DNA of 64,000 bases from Schistocephalus solidus (taxonomy: Eukaryota > Platyhelminthes > Cestoda > Diphyllobothriidea > Diphyllobothriidae). A program made the position numbers and the translations under genes. The notes under the pieces are model-generated. The model did not search any database. It saw only the letters and a program-made list of their open reading frames with translations, and was not told the origin of the DNA. Every line of letters starts with the position of its first letter. Positions within the stretch are counted from its first letter, which is position 1. Shown piece by piece: positions 59,641 through 64,000 of the stretch. The DNA is taken from positions 248,001 through 312,000 of the forward strand of contig WEDG01003999.1 in the NCBI GenBank assembly GCA_017591395.1, given 5' to 3'.

Positions 59641-60595
59641 AGGCTAAGCCACATTAGCGCACACTACCTACACCAATACATAGACAACAACCTCACCATT
59701 ATCATGTACCCGTGAATATCACAGTATCCTAGAAATCATGGCTTGGAAGGCTGCCAATCTGACGCTTACACCAGACCACGCCGTTGGCCCAGCGTATGTT
59801 CTGTGTGCGTCGAGTGGCTGACCACTGGACTGGGAGTTAGACGGCGATGGCTGCTCCGTACCCCCTGATCTAATGAATCCTGGTGTGTGTGTAATGGGGG
59901 CCAGGTCGTGCTGTGGCGCGCGAAGACGGGTACGTCGACCCGTCAGCCAATGCGCCCACTCACACATCACACAACTGACCGGCTCGGACGGTTGGCTGAT
60001 TGTGGGGGGCAAGGGAAGAGAGTGAGGTCGACAGGTCAGCGCATTTTCCTCATTATAAATAATCTGATGCGCTTGAAACTTTCACTGGGCGCTAAAAGCC
60101 GTGGCTTGGAAGGTTGCCAACTGATGGGAACACTCGGACCGCGTGGTCAGCCCAATGTGTGTTTTGTGTGGAGTGGCTGACTGGCGGACCGGGAGTCAGG
60201 TTGCAATGGCTCCTTCTTAATGTGGCCTTTATGGCACTCCCACTCCGTGGGATCCAAGCCAGGTGTTGTGGTATGCCCAAAGGTGGCTATGGCCGCGCCA
60301 GGCACCCGCGCCCTCTCTCACCTCCGGTCTTCTTGACTCAGTGTTGACACCGGGCTCAGGTGAGGTAGGAGGAGAGAGAGTGTGGTAGATTAAGCGCAAG
60401 TCCCTGCACCACCGTTCCGTGGGGCATACGGTGGACATCGTCGGACTTCGATGGTCGAACTGTCGTGTTTGACCAGGGTGTGTTAAAGTTTTAGTTCCTT
60501 TTTGCATTTATGGCACCTAACCGGTCGACAGAGTAAGTGAACACGGGGGAGGTTGAATTATCCCACCATAGTGCTAGAAGAAATAGGAATCGCAT

Positions 60596-60690
60596 AAATT
60601 TAAATTAAATTTTAATAAATTTTAAATTTAAATTAATTTAATTTTAATTTTAATTTAATTTAATAAATTTTAAATTTAACTAAATTTTTA
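60596..60690. repeat. AT-only low-complexity tract
   Basis: Alternating AAATTT, TTTAAATT and AATTTTAA words with almost no G or C for about 90 bases. Many are self-complementary. Confidence 0.85.
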
Positions 60691-60839
60691 AAATATTTCG
60701 CTAAGTGGGAGGGTATTGTTACGGCTTGTTATGGTTTGGACGAAGAGGAGAGGGGATATCGGATCGGCGACGTTGTGACCGACCGGATATGGATAAGCGG
60801 TCGTTAATTTGGCATTTTTTTGAAGGGAGATTAGTGAGC

Positions 60840-61110
60840 TGTGACCACCGACCCTCATAATCAACGTATAGGTCAGTAGGACGGTTGATGCTGTACCTGT
60901 TGGCATACCAGGCCTCACAAAATTCCTGCGTTTGTTTTGTGTTTGACGAAAGATTAACGTCAATATTGTCTCAATTGAAGTGTTGGTCTTTTTTGCCCGC
61001 GTGCGCGAAGACGGTAGAAAGGGGACCATGACAGGTGTTTAAACGTTCGCTAAACGAGTGTCAAGGCATCATTCTGCATGGCCAACGTACACCCAGCAGC
61101 ACTTGGTTTA
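60840..61110 (-). pseudogene. Penelope-like element GIY-YIG C-terminal fragment (PLE-5)
   Basis: In the minus strand, with stops: RLNTCHGPLSTVFAH, then QHFN, DNIDVNLSSNTKQTQEFCEA and WYANRYSINRPTDLYVDYEG. This matches the PLE pattern (hydrophobic-H, FNWD-like, NTKQxxEF-EAW, N-SINRxxDLD-xYE). It is closer to PLE-A (MVNTKQ-REFLA) than to PLE-1/2/3. Confidence 0.65.
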
Positions 61111-61384
61111 TCGTATACGATAAATTGCCGTACGGATCACTTATGCTAATCTTCCCCATCGGCACACAAATCGCCGTAATAGAGATGTTTCCTGTAGTGG
61201 CTGACGTGGCCTGAAGGCACACACCTGAAGCCTGCCACCTCAGGCATGCGGTAGTAGTTATGGACGTAGCGCAGCTCTATAAACACGCACCGTGAGCCAG
61301 TCTTACACTGGGTTTTACTGCCGGAAGCTTCCACTTTTCATTGGCAAAATTTTTTTTATTTTAAAAAGGGATTCAATTGACTTC

Positions 61385-61530
61385 TATTCGACCCACTTGT
61401 GAAAAACTCGGTAGCCTCGGTAGGGTTCGAACCCACACCAGCAAGGGGAAAGCATAAGTACAGCCAACGCTCTAGCCAAATAAGCTAGGTGGCCTACCGG
61501 GAGCCGTGAGTTTAATCAAACTTGGGTCAA
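61385..61530 (-). repeat. SINE-2 copy b
   Basis: Minus strand: CTCACGGCTCCCGGT, A-box-like TAGCTTATTTGGCTAGAGCG, a long variable region, B box GGTTCGAACCC, then CCGAGTTTTTCACAAGTGG. It keeps the about 20-base variable-arm-like segment missing from copy a. Confidence 0.72.
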
Positions 61531-61689
61531 GTAACCCGCCCAGCCTACTGCAACGTATGGAATCCATCAAATCTGATACAGCAAGCTGACTGCCCAAACA
61601 AAATTTCCTAAGCAATCAATCTAGAATCCACCAGATGCCAGTCACAATTAATCCGTATGGTGTTATGGCAGATATGATTAAATCGTTTG

Positions 61690-61800
61690 ACTAACTTGTG
61701 AAAAACTCGGCGGCCTCGGTGGGATTCGAAACCTACGCCATAAAGGGGAATTCCTGAGTACAGCGAACGCTCTAGCCAACAGAGTTACGATTTTTCCCAT
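61690..61800 (-). repeat. SINE-2 copy c
   Basis: Minus strand: GTAACTCTGTTGGCTAGAGCG, variable region, GGTTTCGAATCCCACCGAGG, CCGCCGAGTTTTTCACAAGT. The upstream end is replaced by unrelated AT-rich DNA. Confidence 0.7.
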
Positions 61801-63670
61801 TTAGTATTTTCCGTGTTATTCAATGTTTACGACTGTGAAAACAGCGGTGTGAAGAGGTTTTAGATAAAAAATCAACTTTTCCGTCCAAACAATTCCTCAG
61901 CATTATGTTCCAACGAGAAGTGGCAGTCTCATTCAGCGGAACGTTTAAATGGGGCCATTAGTACAAGCACCAATTGCGTTAAACGTCACAGAAAACGGAC
62001 TGTGTTCCCAAATAAAATTAAAATCTGCCTTTATTTTGGGAAAACTAATAAATTACTGTCCGAAAGTGCGCACACAGTTGTGGTCGAAAGCGGAAGGTTG
62101 AGAGAAATGGCGGTCCACTTTAAAAAGGCAGTTCATGTTAAGTTGGTTCGCAATCTTGAGCAAAAAGCGAAAAAAGATGACGGACTGCGAGGGAGAACGA
62201 AAGTGGAATGTGACATGAAGATGGGTTTAGGAACAAACGGACATAAAAACGCAGTTATGCTGCAAGGCGTTATATCTTTAAGCTCGTGCAGTCTTCGACA
62301 ATGTGTTCGACAGTTAAACTGTCTTAAGCATAGTTTTAAATCATCGGTCCAACCAGTGTGTAAGCCTGCTTCATCGCCTACTTTGAATTTCAATAGGCTA
62401 TTTCGCTTATTTGCTTGAATAGGCAGCTTTCAGTTAAGACGTTGAACATCTCTCCCTAACTAACAGTGTGCAATCCAGTTAGCTGAAAGCGCAGCGAACG
62501 TTATTTTCTTCCGTGTTTTTCACAGCTACCACTGCGTCTAATTTAGTGGAACAATTATGGACTTTGGATCTGAGAACGCACAGACTGTCTCTGGTGGAGC
62601 TTTTTGTGATTCTCATTCTGAATGAAGCGAAATCAAGTTAGCTTTTTACATCATCCCAACCACACGTTCAAATTTCAATTAGAGCAGGTTTCGGGGTTGA
62701 AAATTTTCCCCACTGGTTGGCTCCAGCTCATTTACTAATTAACAATCAAACAGGGGTGCTGAGATTTTAGGTGAACTTTGTCCTATCGCAGCCAATGACA
62801 CACACGTTGGAATAGTATGATTTTCATAATACATTTCCTTAAACTAGAAATTCCAGCCAAGAATGAGGACCTGTCCGGTTCACTCGTATCCCTGTTACAA
62901 ATGGGGGCCGATGCCCGAGTTCCAGATGTATTTGATTGTGAGAAGGCTTCTGAAGCAGTTGTTTTCTTTTCTCAGCTTTCGAACTCATGCAGGAGTAAAG
63001 CGTCAGAGATGACAGCAGCAAAAGGGCAGGAGACAGTTAGAAAAGGTATTAGCCAACCAGTGACCAGGTTTGTAGATGACTGTGAGGGACTCTGTGTGCG
63101 AGTGCTTTGTCAATGTATCGATTGACTAAATTACCATCAGTGTGCCAGGCTTCAAGCAACTCTCGGCATTTCGTGATTCAGCTCTAAAAAAATTATGTTG
63201 ACTGCTGTGAAGTTGAATTCGTGGGTCTTTTCAAAAGATGCTCCGGTTTAGGCAAGGGGAAACGGTGCACTACGCCCGATTTTTCCTGGGCGTTTAATTT
63301 GATCTTAATTTTCAGGATTCTATTGCAAATGGTAGATTTTAGCTTGGTGTGCCATCCCACAACTTAACGCGCTTGCCTCTGAATATAGCAAAGCACGGCA
63401 AGTTCTAGGTACGCTTTGAAAAAGAACCCGTAGACATCAGTTTATATGCGTTTTCGGATAGCTGTTCCACCGAAACTGGTCACCTTGATATCTGGCCTCA
63501 GATACCTTTCCTTCCCGGTTGACGCAGTGAGTCTGCTCTCGTTTGAGGAGTGTTCTCGTACGGCTACATTAGTGGGCCACCCGATGGTTGCTGTAAAAAC
63601 CTAGAAGCTCTGTGCTTTTCGTGGCCCTCCTGTAAATGGTCGTCTTAAGTTCGACGCTTGGACTTCATCT
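61801..63670. other. No gene confidently recognised; one 138-codon open frame
   Basis: The frame at 62002-62418 (+) encodes a basic, Lys-rich sequence (KKAVHVKLVRNLEQKAKKDD in the middle) with five Cys near its C-terminus. I do not recognise a family, and it may be chance. A second frame at 62817-63125 (102 codons) is also unrecognised. Confidence 0.3.
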
Positions 63671-63672
63671 AA

Positions 63673-63800
63673 CGCCAGTTCGATCGTTGTGGCTTCGACA
63701 CAGCAGGGACGGTGACGTGGACTGAATTGTATTGAGAGAGCAGACTTGCGTTGCATCTACATCGCTCTATGTTCTACTCCGCCACCTGGGCCCTCCTAAC
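63673..63800 (-). mobile_element. Second orphan 3'-terminal fragment of the zinc-finger LINE (diverged)
   Basis: Begins GCCAGTTCGATCGT and continues CAGGGACGGTGACGTGG, CTTGCGTTGCATCTAC and CTCCGCCACCTGGGCCC. This is co-linear with 5125-5260 and with the 3' UTR end of copy C, with an internal deletion. Confidence 0.65.
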
Positions 63801-64000
63801 GAGCTCATTTTCTTCCTTTCTTTTGAAGTGAATTGATGGGAAGCTTGAGCTGCGGGGGTTGTCAAACTTCTGCAGACTGTCCTTCTTTGGCTAATCTGCC
63901 GACTAGTATGGTAGATTTCATTGGTTCAACACGTCGTATTTTTAGGGTCTGTGAAAGCTCTGACCCCATGTTGAAGCAACAACCCGGAAGGGTCTCAATT
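63801..64000. other. No feature seen
   Basis: Nothing recognised to the window end. Confidence 0.4.

Larger units (their letters stand above)
56556..60464 (+). mobile_element. LINE copy D: 5'-truncated, intact 3' end
   Basis: Starts inside the endonuclease, continues through linker, RT, post-RT domain (to about 59130) and zinc-finger tail (about 59165-59640). It ends with an 820-base 3' UTR terminating GGTCGAACTGTC at 60464. This is the same family as copies A-C but clearly diverged from A and B (different codons throughout), so it is an older or separate subfamily. The 3' UTR contains two similar segments (about 59735-59840 and 60090-60200, each with GGCTTGGAAGG-TGCCAA and GAGTGGCTGAC). Confidence 0.93.

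Noticed and set aside
62002..62418. 138-codon open frame as a gene
   Set aside because: No recognised motif, no splice context or homologue I can name; kept only as an unrecognised frame in the region note.

Overview
This is eukaryotic, animal-type DNA dominated by retrotransposon remains, most consistent with a flatworm and probably a diphyllobothriidean-type tapeworm. The case for a tapeworm is indirect. The LINE, whose reverse transcriptase is followed by zinc fingers of the form THRxGLxGHxRIH, matches the type I recall as abundant in Schistocephalus/Spirometra/Dibothriocephalus-like genomes. Several Penelope-like element (PLE) families co-occur, as does a Smalpha-like pol III repeat. The species cannot be fixed from the sequence. 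Gene density is very low, and only one intact protein gene is supported: an intronless 491-residue P2X ATP-gated channel at 11489-12964 (+).

Layout. 222-605: tRNA-derived SINE (SINE-1). 606-5090: LINE copy A (-). 5125-5260: orphan LINE 3' end. 6626-7247: PLE endonuclease fragment between two (TA)n tracts. 7248-7940: a roughly 354-bp unit present twice in tandem, each copy with a hammerhead ribozyme on the minus strand (retrozyme-like). 7950-10436: LINE copy B (-). 10437-11040: PLE fragment. 11489-12964: P2X gene. 13-17 kb: mostly unique sequence with a SINE-2 copy and degenerate telomere-like tracts. 17975-21740: LINE copy C (-). 21.8-23.4 kb: SINE-1 and a divergent PLE. 23.4-37 kb: sparse, with AT-rich dispersed family DR1 (26.5-28.3 kb), a ~420-bp direct repeat (30.5-31.4 kb) and repeat family DR2. 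37.4-39.3 kb: (TA)n(GA)n and two head-to-head PLE fragments. 39.4-39.96 kb: two opposed SINE-1 copies. 42.57-45.24 kb and 49.94-52.63 kb: arms of a ~2.7-kb inverted repeat carrying the same PLE/SINE composite, around a ~4.7-kb spacer that holds DR1, a PLE fragment and a CR1/Jockey-like LINE. 52.6-56.5 kb: head-to-head PLE, SINE-1 and DR1. 56.5-60.46 kb: LINE copy D (+), the best-preserved reverse transcriptase. 60.5-64 kb: PLE and SINE-2 fragments and mostly featureless DNA.

The unifying observation is self-cleaving RNA. Hammerhead-like cores (CTGANGA, stem II, GAAA, minimal and often palindromic stem III, UH site) can be read in four different repeat types: PLE 3' regions, SINE-1 (seven copies, just 3' of the tRNA-like head), the tandem ~354-bp element, and weakly DR2. 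PLE-associated hammerheads and the schistosome Smalpha hammerhead are established. The tandem ~354-bp element and the SINE-1 ribozyme look like tapeworm counterparts that may be undescribed. A plausible but unproven model is that non-autonomous ribozyme repeats use PLE machinery for mobilisation.
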